Source of the DNA: Membranipora membranacea
Lineage: Eukaryota; Bryozoa; Gymnolaemata; Cheilostomatida; Membraniporidae
DNA length: 64,000 bases
Reading direction: 5' to 3'
Assembly: GCA_914767715.1 (NCBI GenBank)
Contig: OU612075.1
Location: forward strand, 12,958,001-13,022,000
A program made the translations under genes and the position numbers. Under the pieces are notes generated by a model. The model was not told where the DNA came from and searched no databases. It was given only the letters and a program-made list of their open reading frames with translations. Within the stretch, counting starts at the first letter, position 1. Each line of letters opens with the position of its first letter. This document shows positions 37,701-50,500 of the stretch, in pieces.

Positions 37701-40033
37701 CGTCATAATTGAACAATTAAAATTTTTTTCACGTAATTACCCAGTGTTTTTGATTGTCATGCTGCTCTTGAACAGTGTATATCCTAGATGAAGTTTAATC
37801 CATGCCTCCATTCCAGTTGCTCCCTCCCGCGGCGTGACCAGTGGATTGGGAGCAACTCCGAATGCAGGCAAATGGACCAGGGCAAATCCAGGCGCTGCCA
37901 TTAATGTCCATCATATTTAGTAAACGCTAGTCCAGTATTTGAATGCCTCTGCAGAAGCTACTTTTTTTTCGACTTAACTTCTTTATGAATTCATTATCCG
38001 ATATTTGACCACAATATCTCGCCTTAAAACAGATCATCGTACACTTATTCTCAAGCATTGCCCGGAAACAATGCTAATAATTATTTGATCACTTCGGACA
38101 CAACAGCCTTTAGTTTCTCCAAAGAAGAGCAATCACTAATTATTTGGTTTGTTTGATTGGCTTTGCTAATCAATCTGGAAATTGTAGACATATGAATTTG
38201 AAATAAATTTGCCACAGAGGAATGCTTGAAAATAAAAGGTGACCGTGATCTTTCTCCTTGCGTGAATGTCAGATTTGCTCAAATATCTATTTTCTGTGAT
38301 ATGATATGATCATACAAGATCTAATTTTGTCACCCGCACACATTTATCTGAATTTTAATTCAATTTGTACAATATAAGTTTTATCTTTTCATTTCTTATT
38401 TTTAGATCAGAGAAATTTAGGAATGTCCATGAAGGTGGAGAGGTCATCATTAGATCAAGTGAGACAGCGATTTGAAATGAATAAACGAAAACAGGAAGAG
38501 AAGAAAAAAGAGTACGACTTTAATGAGAGAATGAAAGAATTACATGAGGAGGTAATTTCAACTGATGATCAATGACAAAGTTGTCTCAAAACATAAATCA
38601 GCTAGTTGTTGTCCATCCACCATTATGAGTGGAGCTGAACCAAATAACGCATGCAGGTTTTAGCCCAAGTAGGTATCTTATTTTTGTCTCATGCAAGATT
38701 AGGTGAAATGAAGATTTTATCTTGAGTTGAAACCTCGTGAAGGAATTCTGGTCGATGAATTTTGGCTGCTCAAGCTGTCCACTATTATGATCAAGACACG
38801 TGTCTGTAAGACAAGATTGTGGAGAGGGTTTGCAGGGTATGCTTCACAGGTTGCACTGACTGAGGTGTTTGCAAGGCTTGGTATGTTTGAGTGTTCAGCA
38901 GTTTCTGCAAGTTTGAACTTTATGAGGATCTCCACATGTGTACTTTTCCCGTCAGGAGCCCCACTGCGCTGCTGACTTGTTAACCCTTGTGGGCAGCCAG
39001 GCAGTGGAATGTTAGTACTGTCTATCCTCTATGACCTAGGTCAGACGTTCTCACCAAGAAAATCTCTTTGAAGAAGTTGTACACTGGTTGCAAGTTTGAC
39101 GTGTTAGATTTACGTACTTTCCTACAGCTTGTACAAGAACACAGGGGCGCTGCAGGGGCGCTGGCAGGGGGTATATTAGACAATACTGCCGGATCGTGGG
39201 ATATGAATGGAGTAATAAAGCTGCTGCCGGCGAGCAAGCCATGCGCGCTGTTGATATGTATCCCTTTGTTCTAATCAGTCTTTAGATCATGGAAAACTTA
39301 TTAATTGGTGGGCTTGAATTTTGATGTATATGTAGATGTAGTCTTGTAATTAGGCCATGTTATTGCTCCTCACTGTGTAGGCTAGTTGTTGTTGTTTTTA
39401 TACACTGGGTAATATAGATGATTTGTTACACTGATGTTATGTAAGTTGTAGGGATTATCAGCGGGACTGTTTTGATATGTTAGGAGATATGCATGCTGGC
39501 TGCAAGCTCTGCTGTGTGTTGTTGAGACAGCGTTTCTATCGCTGCCAATATGTGTGATCTATAATGTTGACCGAATTCAGAGATCCAGCTACAAGTCCGA
39601 TGTGTATAATCTGGTCAGCAGATCTCCGGATGTGCACCATAAATACCTCCCTTCCTATCACAGTGTTTGGTTCCGATTGGTTTACACATGCGTCTGTTTT
39701 TGTTACATGTTTCACAGCAATTTAAAGACTCGCTTATAATTTTGTAGGAACTGGAGCTTCCAATGTACAATGAAATTAATTTTTTGGCAGTGGATGAACA
39801 TGATCAAAATGAATATTAATTAATTGTGTCTATGGTTAGTAATTCGACTGTTATTCTTTTGACACTAGGAGGAGAAACAGAAGGCATATCGACGAGAGAA
39901 GAGGAAGGAGAGGAAAAGGAAACACAACTCAGTAGACGACGACTCAGCGGGGGGCGGAGCTGGGGGTATGGACCCGGATATGGCTGCTATGATGGGATTC
40001 AGTGGATTTGGGGGCAGTGCTAAAGCAAACTGA
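31768..40033 (+). CDS. ZMAT2: ZMAT2 (Snu23-like), U4/U6.U5 tri-snRNP zinc-finger protein
   Basis: ZMAT2 is the animal counterpart of yeast Snu23, a nuclear protein of the spliceosomal B complex and tri-snRNP that helps position the 5' splice site helix. Six coding exons (31768-31785, 33902-34051, 34379-34449, 34808-34881, 38406-38551, 39869-40033) join in phase to 207 residues, close to the roughly 200 residues usual for the family. The start MANYQA is followed by [20 protein letters not shown], the family's N-terminal signature. The matrin or U1-type finger reads [19 protein letters not shown] and continues to the last His across the exon 4-5 junction (C83, C86, H99, H105; C-x2-C-x12-H-x5-H). 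[14 protein letters not shown], a Lys/Glu-rich helix ([14 protein letters not shown]) and the C-terminal [10 protein letters not shown] complete the match. The donor of exon 2 (ACT before GTCAGT) is weak but keeps the expected phase. Only 18 coding bases lie in exon 1. Confidence 0.96.
31918..32160. repeat. Cluster of short inverted repeats in ZMAT2 intron 1
   Basis: GCCCATGGCC near 31918 is the reverse complement of GGCCATGGGC near 32050. The latter, with its flank, is also imperfectly inverted against CAGGGGTCCATGACC near 32147. This could be a remnant of a small non-autonomous element or a chance hairpin-rich patch. Confidence 0.3.
34882..38405. other. ZMAT2 intron 4, 3.5 kb, no nested gene seen
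   Basis: This intron interrupts the zinc-finger codons between GKK and the last His. I see no nested coding gene. Open frames up to about 88 codons on either strand have no recognisable content. Confidence 0.5.
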
Positions 40034-43000
40034 GACATTGTCGGCTGTATTTTTTAGTTTAACACAAATGATAGACCTCATTGAGATCTATACAGAATGT
40101 TGTAGCTGTGCCTGTATCATCAGAAATAGATCTCGTTGGGTTCAGTAACAATCTGTACGATTGAATGATGCTCTCCAATCATTGACATCATTATACATAT
40201 ACGTACACATACATCTAACATTCGTCCACGAAGAACATCTTTTATTGGAACAAGTGTACATATACATTATTGTGTTAGAAATTATTGCCGTTTTTGTACA
40301 GTTCTTTCAACAAGGAGGCTAGCCGCACTTCATTTACGGTGGAATGATACCCAAATTTCGTTCTTAATCTTGTACACAAAGATTAGTTCTAGATTATAAA
40401 TGGAATTAAATTCGAGCAAAGCAAATAAGAGTTGAAATTCTCAGTATTCTGACAACACTTTTGTGACAAATTGTAACTTTTTATTATAGTATGATTAAAC
40501 ACAGACCTGGTCAAATGAGGACAAGCTTTTAGTGGATCTCTTAATCCTGTCGTGTTCCTTCCTTCTTATGGTCTATGATCTGTTGTTCATATTTGTGACT
40601 TTGCTCACATTTTCGCTAAGATTCGTTTATCACACATCACTGAGAGTCAAACCCTGATTCCCACATTACTTTCCTACCTAAGCTCCCCTCAGTTTTGATT
40701 TGCTCATTACCTGTTTCAATGGGCTTGTTCATTTCCTAAAAATAAGTTTTGCTTAAACCTTAAACCGATTTGGGCCGACCAGATATCTTCATTTTAGTCC
40801 GAGTGTATTCATGAAAAAATTTAATATCTAAGTTGATGACAAGAACCTGATCATAATTTGTAACTTTTAATTTGGTCAGCACATTGCCACAGGCATCTTC
40901 CTTTCAAATCCTTACAGATTAACTAAAATGGTCATTCTGTAATTGGAGGGATTCTCTCCCTTTCTGAGTACATTATGTACTCTGTACATAAATCACTAAA
41001 TTATTTATATAATAATAACTATACTAGTGATCTATTATATAAGCTGATTTTTTGATGCTGTACCCAAAATGAGACACGTGTATAAAGGGTCTAAGACTCA
41101 AAACCATGTATGCAACTTTTACCTCCAGAATTCAGGCCTTGCCTTGCACTGTAAATTAAAAAAAACACATAAACTGTAATAACACACTGTGAGCTGATAA
41201 TCTAAAACTCATTGCCATATTCTACCTAGTTATACCAAACTGCGATACACGAAACGGAGGCCATAATACATGGCGATTCTTCAATCATATGTCGGCCCGC
41301 TATGGCCACCCTAAGAGCTCTTTTGTTTCCTATGGTTTGTTTATATGTGATGATATGCACCGGTATTACTCCAAAGCGGTGAGTCCGAAATACATCAAAG
41401 CTTGACTTGTTGTCTCTTCAAAGTTTTGGAAAGGTTTCAGTTTTTAACTAATAATTTAGTGCTGAGACACTATTGTATCATTAATTGCTTGATGTTGAGC
41501 CGGGCCTCTCTGAGTTAATCTGCTGATCCCCAAATTTAGCATTGTCATGGGAAAGTAATCCTTTTACACTAAATGCTTGTTTATTGTTCTTTTAGAGCTT
41601 GGCAGTCCCCTAATACTAGGAGAAGGATGATATGATTTTATTTTGACAAACCTAACAAGGAAGATTAGAAAGTGAGGAGTCGACTTTATGGTGAGAGACA
41701 TTCCCATGTCAGTGCCATCCGTTGAAAGTGTTACTCAAAAGTATTTGTCCATTCTTTATGCTCAATGTTTTTAATGTCGAGATAGAAGTTGTGTCCGACA
41801 TGACAGCTTATTGTTATGGTGTCTCTCTAATGTCACCACTTATGCTCTATAAAACTACCAACCAATCTGGATCTGATTTTTAATTTCTGTTGTTGAAACT
41901 AATCTTCTCATGTCACTTTCGAAATTTCAGTGGGTGATTGAAAAAACAATAGCTTTCATTACATGGATTAAGAATTGCGGATACACATTAATCAGTTTAG
42001 AATGAATAATGTTTACTATACAATCTGATAACTCTGAATGATGTTGTAGGTGTTGGTTGGATGACGCCGCCATTCATAGAATTCGTGGGGCCTCCGTATT
42101 ATTGATAACTGCAAAGATACTTCACCAGAGCAATAACAATATATACAATTATAATATATACTTGTGCTATGGCAGCAGGCGGCATATTGTTTAGAGTTGG
42201 TCAGCGTTCTGAATGTATCAATGAAATAAATCAAACTGGCGACTATGCAGATCCACCCTCTACTACACAAAACTCGATATTCTGTGTTAATTAGACAATT
42301 CTATATTTACCATACAATCACCAAATTAGTATTGTTAGCCTGTACTGGTGATGTTACATGTAGTTATTAATTGTCACTGACTGTGTTATTAGGACTGTAA
42401 GCTTGTTAAGCAGACCCTTCATTAGCTACTCCTGATGAATAACCAGCAAGCACCTGCTCTAGGTCTGTCTTTGTGTCTCTGGTATGTACAACCAAACCAC
42501 CAACTCCCCATACAAACCCCATACACAGCCACATACACGGCCACATCTGCCAAAAATTATCCATTGTAATATTATCCAATTTGGTTATACTGTAGATTTC
42601 CCTCGATACCAAATATTTTATAGCTGAGTGATCTCAGAAACATGTATTGCACATGATGCCAACTTTTTCAAATTCTGATGGTAAAAGTTTACATTCTTGT
42701 ATTGTTTTGGTTTATGAAAACTGATGTTGGAGACATGAAAACTATTTTTTAGCGCATGTGCAAGATCAGATACTGCCTTGGATGAGCCTTGAAGGGCATA
42801 GTTGAAATGAGGTCATAACTACAGAAGAGATGTGAGGGTAGTTATGGGAATGAAATTAATGGAGTCGAATGAACATGTCAGGCTAGAATATGAGATGGGA
42901 CTAGAAGATATGAGTGTATGAGATGAGATGAGGATGCCCTGAAGAGAGAATGTGTGATCATCAATGCTGACCTTAATTAATGGCTTCATCTGGACCCGGT

Positions 43001-43430
43001 AGATACAGAAGAGGAGAAACCTCGGAGCAAGTCTGGTCATAAGTGGTGAACGGTGCACAGAAGTATATAATGTATTTTGTAGCAGATTGGGTCATTCTAT
43101 GGAAGGCAACGGTAATACTGGAGCTATCAATGCACTGACACTGGTATAATGATGATGGAACGCCAGTAATAGAAATGGAAACTTCATAAAGAATATCCAT
43201 TATTTCATGTTCACTAGCAATCCTGAAACTTATTTAGCTAGTTCAAGCTCTTTATTGATATAGATGCTAACTAAGAGAGAGGTTTACTGGTCAGCAGCGT
43301 TAGCTTCTCGCTGCCTCTTAACCTGAGAGATGTGGCTCTACCCACGGTGACGAGCAAATAGTTATAGACAATGTCATGTTTAGCTTATTAGATATACGTT
43401 CAGCTCATTATACTGTAGCGATATATATAT
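40034..43430. other. ZMAT2 3' UTR and intergenic region
   Basis: No coding exon is supported. I do not find an AATAAA close to the ZMAT2 stop. ATTAAA at 40405-40410 and an ATTAAA followed by an A run near 41155 are the likeliest polyadenylation signals. Several short minus-strand frames near 42.0-43.2 kb have no recognisable content. Confidence 0.45.
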
Positions 43431-43440
43431 ATATATAAAA
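43421..43440 (+). promoter_or_regulatory. (AT)n tract ending in a TATA-box-like TATAAAA, possible promoter 1 of the zinc-finger gene
   Basis: An alternating AT tract runs into TATAAAA at 43434-43440. If used, transcription would begin near 43465. A leader exon could then run to the donor GCAG followed by GTTTGT (exon end 43682) and splice to the acceptor CTGTTCTACAG ending at 43821, which opens the exon carrying the first alternative start codon. Confidence 0.35.
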
Positions 43441-43920
43441 CATTCACCGCTGTGTAGCATATAAACAGCTATTAATTCTCAATGTATCTAACTTTCTTAT
43501 CAAAACAGAGGAGAGGACGAAAATATAGTATGGGCTGTGTCGGGGTGAATGCTGATCACAGTTTGATTCCGGCGTTGCTCGTTACTGATATCAGACCTGG
43601 CTTAGTTCAGTCTACCTGCTCTCCATAACTACAGGTTATTCCTCTCTGCGTCAGCATTAGGAGAGCTCTACCGACTTGGCAGGTTTGTAGCTGGGTATTT
43701 TTTATCAATTATTATAATCTTTGGGTGTTTTGATATCTTGGAGGTTCGGTTAGTCTAATTTTGTAGACTGATCCATGATACACATTTCTCTTTCTCATTT
43801 TCGATATCTTCTGTTCTACAGTTGGTGTTACTCTGTTAGCTGTGTGCCTACCTCTAGCCTGTGCGTCTACCACCTGATAAGGGATACTCCTCTCTCCACC
43901 TCCACATCAACAAACTAATC

Positions 43921-43950
43921 ATGTCTCTCAGTCTATTTGATGATGACTCG
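43921..43950 (+). CDS. Alternative first coding exon A of the zinc-finger gene (MSLSLFDDDS)
   Basis: The exon is bounded by an acceptor at 43820-43821 and the perfect donor TCG followed by GTAAGT at 43951. Its ATG at 43921 (context ATCATGT) encodes MSLSLFDDDS and ends in phase 0. Joining it to the exon starting at 57138 gives MSLSLFDDDSVFSDMQVKQE, a smooth acidic N-terminus. The junction spans a 13.2-kb intron, so the assignment is inference from phase and splice signals. Confidence 0.5.
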
Positions 43951-44499
43951 GTAAGTTGTTTAATTCTTGAGGATGAAACATCAGACGATGAATCAGATCG
44001 GAACTTAGGTCCATCTCCTCTTCAATGTCATACATGTATCACGCTAAAGTTAGCTAAATTGGAAATTCTCAAATTTTCTGATGTGGACCAAAAATAAAAT
44101 TTTCATCTGCCCAGTTGTACATCATAATATAATAGAAATCTCACGATTTATCCGAGCATCTCAGAAATTAGTAATTCAATTATCCGTTGTCGTAGTCACA
44201 TCTCCTCATAGACTGTGATATCCAATAGATGATTGAAGACAGGTAGGAGGATATCTCATAACAATGTCAAGGTGGAGAGGGAAAATTCTTATAGCCCATA
44301 CTCTACTCTACTCATACTCTAGGAGTTGTCATTTCTTTTTTACACAAACATAACTCTATATACTGGTGCAGAGAAAGAGCAACAGGTAAAACGCTTACCC
44401 ACTGAATTAACAGATGATATCAGGAGATTACATTTAGGCTGAAAATTAGACAACTAGGGTAGATGTAGAAGTAAAATGGCATTTTTCAATACAGTAAGT

Positions 44500-45230
44500 T
44501 GTTGATTATAACAAGCAAAACAATCGAGCATCAATGCGAAATTGAATAAACATTAAGTACAAGGGATTTGTTTGTGGATCCTCTTAAAATGGCTGACATA
44601 TATGCTGGCTCCTGTTCTACAAGAAACAGCTTTGCAAAAGAGCATATTTTCCATTGAATCCACTAAATGAATATTCATTTTAGTCAGGTTTGGTTTGCCC
44701 ACCGATCCCTACCAGTAGCCAGCTTAGAGCACAGCGTATTATGCCAAAGTCATTTTGAGACATTGCCATTTCAAAATACCTGTCATGATGTCGTCTTGTT
44801 GTTTGGGCTTATTTTGGGGTTTACGCTGCAAAACAAATGGACATCGATATCTGATTTTATCCTATTTAAGCTAAAACTTAAAACCTTTATTTGTGCAGGT
44901 TTGCACAATTTAAGTTTACCTAATGGAGTTATCAATGTTTGTATAGCAGCTTTTAATAATGTCCATCCACCCGGGATTAAAACAAACTGTTGACATTATT
45001 TACCTGCGGTTTTGATGCTCTGCCCGATGGCATTTTTGACCAACCTATTACAGCATAAGCCGCGCCTCAACAAGATAGATATTTGTGTATTATTTTCAGT
45101 TCAACAAATTTATAGACATGTAAATAAAAATCATCCTATTCATGGAATAAATAGCCTGTTTAACAACATACCAAAGCTGTTGATATCTAGAACTGTTTGG
45201 GCTAAGTCAGAAGAAGAATAACCAGATTAA
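44500..45230. other. Intronic stretch with unassigned open frames
   Basis: Two plus-strand frames in the same reading frame (44667-44993 and 45012-45221) are separated by one stop codon. I find no domain, no splice signals and no transposon signature, so I treat this as non-coding intron of the zinc-finger gene. Confidence 0.3.
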
Positions 45231-47316
45231 ACTATTCATTTGCCAGTTTGTCTATTGAGCTATCAAGGGATTAGATAGTTTGGAAGCTCAGCTAGCTACC
45301 CGTTCCCATGCTCCCACAACCCTCAAAAATATTCTAAGTCCACCCAAAGCAGATTTAAGCCTATTTCGATTGACAAAAGCTACATTCATTTTTGGCATTG
45401 TCTCCCGGTGAGCTCTGATTAAGTAATTGGCCGACTGTTCCTTTCGGTGCTTTGATGTTGAAGACTCTCGACCAGGAATTTCTGAATACGTGTAGCATCG
45501 GTGAAAACACCTCGTCGAATCAGCGAGGCCCTTCATATGATCATCTCGGTGAATCTATACATTCATCTATCACTAAGTCGTATATCAGAGTAACCTCAAC
45601 AAGTTATCTGCGCTCCTTGATAAGTGCCCTCTTACAATAGTAGTAAATAAAACTGTACCAAAAACACCTCACTCTCAGAATACTAATCACTGAGAAATCC
45701 TCAATGAATCCGGAGAAACATGTGAAATATTTCACCTGATTTTCTGTTACTTTTGCAGCTTTGGCTTAATTTTTTTGAAAATTGTCGGATGAATATTTTG
45801 TGTTGTGAAATAGGCTTCTCTTACCAGTAACTTTGCAGGGAGGGACAGTATCTATATCAATTAAAGATGCAGAATACCAAGCATGATGAGCGAATGATAA
45901 TGATGAGATTGCGAGGCAACTCAGCAACCTGAAAAAAACCCCAAAAAATAATTCCTCTGATCGTCTGACCCTCCATTCTATAGTAATTGGGCTTCTTAAC
46001 CAAATTAATACAGAATTTCTCACAAAGAGAGCAATATTTTATACATCTCTCGCTTTTTTCTTATCCATACAGACCAGCGTTTGAGGGTTCGTTTCTTGAG
46101 AGACCTTCTGTTAATAGGAAATTGATTTCATGAAACATTGATGATAGTAATTCTTATCAGATTTTGACCATTGAGTAATAGCAGTAAAGATTTCCAGGTA
46201 TGCCTATTGGATTCATTACAATGTTATTATATCTGGTACTGGTTTAAAAATACCGGACAAAGACTGGACAATACCAGAACTGCAATGGATAATCCACAAA
46301 TTTTATTAAATTAAACCAAAAAAAAATTTTTCATTATGTAAATTACCTTATAATACAAACAATTATTACCGAAAAAAATTGTTCACCAACATGATTCCAG
46401 GGTATATTGGTGACAAAATAATAAAGTCTGGTAGTGTCTCTATGTTCATCTTACTGAGCAAAATAATTTCCTTCGCACCTTTTCCGTTCCCAATTAGTTT
46501 TTAATGTGTTGTCCTCTAAACATCCCAACACAATAGATTTTTAAATATACCAACACCTCCATGACTCAATCAACTAATTATCTCAATTAGAGGATAAGAT
46601 ATTTAAAACTTTTAAGGTTACAATGAAATTAACAGCTCAGAAGGAACACAATAAAGAGATTTGAACACCTGTTGTGAGTCAACGAACATTGGGTAAATGG
46701 GTATCACTTGACAAAATGTCTATTTATACGGGAACCTCCGCGTTTGTATCAAGCTTGTATCAAGCGCCGCCATCAACTGATATTGATGATGATACTGTGT
46801 GTAGGTCAAACTTGGAAATTTGTTAGCAAGATAAGTCTATGTTTTCAGGTACGGCGATGATGCGCCTGCTATGGGCCATCTAGATTTATGCCCGGAAAAT
46901 AGAGGCCCTGCCATTTGTGTAAATGCCGACGATCCAAAGGCTAAAGCTGTGTTGTACATTAATACCTGAAATCTGTTCATTAAGCATGTCTATGTTAGTT
47001 AATTACTAATGAGTTACCTGTGCCTTTAATTATCAGGCGCGGATAAGAAAAAACGACCAATTAAGGGGTGTAAATGTCTTCACTTTCAAGGGGATGTTTT
47101 TGTTTCAAAAATGCATTGTCTTTGTAACTCTCGTCGATACTCAACCCCATGTCACTCTGGTAGAATGCTGAGTCGAGAAGCCCTTTGCAGCTGGTCGTTG
47201 TAGTAGAAGCCCTCTTGTGGATCTCTCCACCCTATCTACGCCCTCACTGCTGGCAGCACTTTGTGTAATCTTGTCAGTCTTTTGAGCCATCTTATCGTAG
47301 TGAAAGTACTCTTACT

Positions 47317-47323
47317 TATAAAG
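47317..47323 (+). promoter_or_regulatory. TATA box, possible promoter 2 of the zinc-finger gene
   Basis: TATAAAG lies about 30 bases upstream of a pyrimidine-rich stretch (CCTTCTCCTCATTCTTC, about 47331-47347) where transcription could start. It is 154 bases upstream of the ATG at 47471, a typical distance for a TATA promoter with a short leader. Confidence 0.4.
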
Positions 47324-47445
47324 CTCACTACCTTCTCCTCATTCTTCTTACTCCTTCAAACTGGACAGCAGAGCTCTGCAGCAGCGGTCGGCAGCGGTTT
47401 GAACTTCACACCTGGCGGCATCATCAGTAGGAGTGTATTCATCTC

Positions 47446-47478
47446 ATGACTTTGATCTCAAGTCTTCATCATGTCTGA
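47446..47478 (+). promoter_or_regulatory. Upstream open reading frame overlapping alternative start B
   Basis: An ATG at 47446 opens a frame of ten codons plus a TGA stop at 47476-47478, so the upstream frame terminates just inside the main frame that starts at 47471. Overlapping frames of this type usually lower initiation at the main ATG unless scanning is leaky. Confidence 0.4.
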
Positions 47479-47572
47479 CGCAGAGAAATCCACAGGATCC
47501 ACAGCAGGATCCACAGCAGGATCCACAGCAGGATCCACAGCAGGATCCACAGCGGCGGAGAAGAGAGATAAG
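47471..47572 (+). CDS. Alternative first coding exon B of the zinc-finger gene, with GSTA repeats
   Basis: The exon encodes MSDAEKST, then five GSTA tetrapeptides, then AEKRDK, 34 codons in all. It ends in phase 0 at AAG followed by GTTTGT. The next in-phase acceptor on this strand that opens a clear coding exon is at 57137, so the likely junction reads EKRDK-VFSDMQ. An alternative reading in another frame (138 codons, Gln-Asp-Pro repeats) runs past this donor, but it has no conserved content and a poorer start. A TATA box and an overlapping upstream frame precede it. Confidence 0.45.
47495..47554 (+). repeat. Five-copy 12-bp coding minisatellite
   Basis: GGATCCACAGCA is repeated in tandem five times (47495-47506, 47507-47518, 47519-47530, 47531-47542, 47543-47554, the last with one change). 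Each unit encodes Gly-Ser-Thr-Ala in the frame of alternative exon B. Because the unit is a multiple of three, copy-number change would not break the frame. Confidence 0.85.
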
Positions 47573-50500
47573 GTTTGTGATGCTTGCTAACTTGTTATAT
47601 CTGTCTGGGTCTTCTTCTTCCCAGCCTTTATGTCTAGTGTTCTTTGTAGAGCTGACCGACTCATCTCATCAACGTCACCCAATTTTAGCAGAAGAGAATC
47701 ATTACAAAATGTATACCATGCTTTTCCATTGGGTGGTGGGTTTATGTTCCTCTTCTGATTTGCTATGGATCGGAGTTGAATTCATCATCATCAAATTCAT
47801 CATTACCAGCATCCATTCTGTAGTAAAACATATTCTAACGGTGCACTGATAAAGTGATAGATCTTATTTGTCATCTTTGTATGGCTCAGGACGCAGTCAT
47901 GGTCAAATTTTCATTAGTGATGGATTAAGGGCTGGGTTGGACTGGTCTGGACAGGGTTTTAGCTGGTCTCTCTCTCATTTCTCTGTGCAGCATATTGAAC
48001 TCTTGGTAGGCTACTTTGCATGGTACCCCAATCCAGCAGGTGCCTTGATACTAGCTATTGTTACACTCAGGTCAAAGCAGATACAACCTAGTAGGGTTAT
48101 ACATTTTCTTTTTGGCTGGCTGGCTGGTGGGCTGGTGGGCCATTGTTACAGATTCTATATATTAGCAGGATTTATGCCCATAGCTGACGTCAGATCTTAA
48201 CATTTTTTATAGATGTCAGATCATTTGAGTTCTTTGTATAGTCGAGCATGACATGCGTGGCCCATCATTACTGCACTTAATTTCTATCTATCCGCTTACT
48301 ATCGTAGTAACTACCCAAGTACTGTAACTGCCGCTCTAATTATCACTGTACAGTAGATCTAGGTATATTTTTAGAGTAATATGATGGCAGATTTATTCCT
48401 AAACTCTGGTTGTATTGGTGATGTATAAGAGTCTGGGTTTGATTACGACTTATTCTTGGGTTTAAGTAAGACCACAGGCAACGAGGTGGTTTATGAATTG
48501 GACTAAAAATGATGTTACGCTTTGAATTTCGCCAGCGATGTTGAGCAACGGTATTTCCTAAAAGGTTGTGAAATTCAGAGGTTTTAAGATTTTCTAAGTA
48601 ATCAGTCCTCTCCTCCCTCAAATCTGATTCGCTTCACCAAAGAGTTCACCGTCCCCTGTTGCGTTGTAGTGGCCTTGGATTTTTCCAGTCTATTGTCAAC
48701 CATCGGGTTGAGGAATTTGAGGTTTTTGTTGAGCAAGAAATTCTCTCTGTCGAACCTGGTTTTGCTTCTGAATAGAGCTGACCGCTCCCTGCTGCTCTGC
48801 TTTCATTACTGGACTTGGCTCTGGTCAGTAGAATACACTTGTATGGCTTGTGTTTGGAGGTGCGTGGGTCTGCGGGCAGCCTCGGGTGTAAAATGTTCAT
48901 ATACAGCGTGTCAGATGAATTACTAAATATCTTTGTGTGTGCTGACTGTTGTATTTAAAACAATTTATTTATAAGCTCGCTTGTGTTATGTGGATGGGAT
49001 CACTTATGGCCATTCATCATAACTTCCTGCGTATATTCTCGATGAAATCAAAAGCCTTCAAGTTTTTAGAGCTTATAATGATTTCATAATATTTGTAAAC
49101 AATGATTGGCTAAATATTGTAAATCCTATTGCTAGAATAAACCATAATTTTGATGCCGGGCATTGATGGACAGTGAAAGTATTGGGGAGATATCTCCACT
49201 GCTAACTTCTGCACTTGAAACCAATTAAGGCCCCGACCAGGACCAATTATAGTGTAATAGCTGTGTTGAATCATTGGAATCTGTTTGAACTAAACACAAT
49301 GTTGGAAGATGGCTGGTTAGATAATAATAGAATGCGATGGGTTTCGGATTTGGATTCTTCTTTCCAAAAATTTAGCTCTTTTTTTGCCGATTCCTGTTAA
49401 ATGGAATCCCTAGGAGCCTTGACTCCTGTGCCATTGTTGGTTTCTGTGATTGTGACAGATTGAATTCATGTAATATTGTCAGTAAGTACAGACATAGTCG
49501 TCCACCAGTGATGGATATATTCGGCCTTCCAATTCCTGTTGATGAGGTCGGGTTGTTGTTTGGTGCTGGACCAAAACATGTCATGTGGTTTTACAACTCA
49601 TAGAGTTGAATAATCAACATTTATGTGGACAACTAGACGAGACTTCACTACCCAGTTTTTTAATTGCTAGTTGTGCTAAATTAGGGAGACAATTTGGTAG
49701 CTAAAAGTAGGGATCTTTCTCTCTGTTGTGGAACCCTCTGCTGTTATTTGTTCCGATTGTGTAATGAGTTGTTTAATATACCACTCCAGGTGAGGTGGTC
49801 GGTTCTCGACAGCTCTGAGGTCTAACAGGAAACATGCCGAATGCTGACCCTGCTGGCTGACTGGCCACCCACATGGCTAGTTATCAATCAGAGAAAATTA
49901 GAGCACCTGTTACATTCTTTCATCTTACTCAATAGAATGTTCCTTACTCGCTATGCTTGCTCTGTAGTCTGTATAAATGCCAGAGGGCGGATTTGGACTT
50001 GAGAATGTATTTGTTAGTCTATGAAAAGGATGAGCAGAAATTAGACTCGAGAACAACCGGGATTCACCTTCACAACTATGCTGATAGCAAAATGGCTAGC
50101 GGTCACTGACAGCAGTGATGCCTCTAGCTTTGACTAATAACTGTCAGTACTCTAATGCTCTGTGATAACATTGACTCGGATTTTTGGATAGAAGGAATTT
50201 AATAGATGGACCTTAAGTTTTGCTGCTGAGGCGAGTGTTGTATTCAAAATGAGGCTGAAAAGTGAAATGTCAGTTTATCAAGTGCCTGCTGTTTTGTAAT
50301 GAAATTGGCAGCCTTTTGTAGAGCAGTTTATATCCGAATTACAACATCTAGACTGTAATGTCTTTGCTCTAATCATCTGTTTGACACCATAATGAATTAA
50401 TTGATGGCGTAGTGAAAGTGAGAGGTGGGTAAGAAGTTTTTTGTTTGGTCTGGTTTTTGATCTGAAGTTGGCTTGTGAGCTCCCCAAAAACAGCAAGCAG

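Noticed and set aside
47433-47849. 138-codon frame with Gln-Asp-Pro repeats over the 12-bp minisatellite
   Set aside because: Its length comes from the repeat being open in this frame too. The alternative frame starting at 47471 ends at a donor in phase 0 with the downstream gene and has a better gene context.
47868-48200. 110-codon plus-strand frame
   Set aside because: No domain, no splice signals that fit, and low-complexity GGCT repeats at its end; it looks like a chance frame in an intron.
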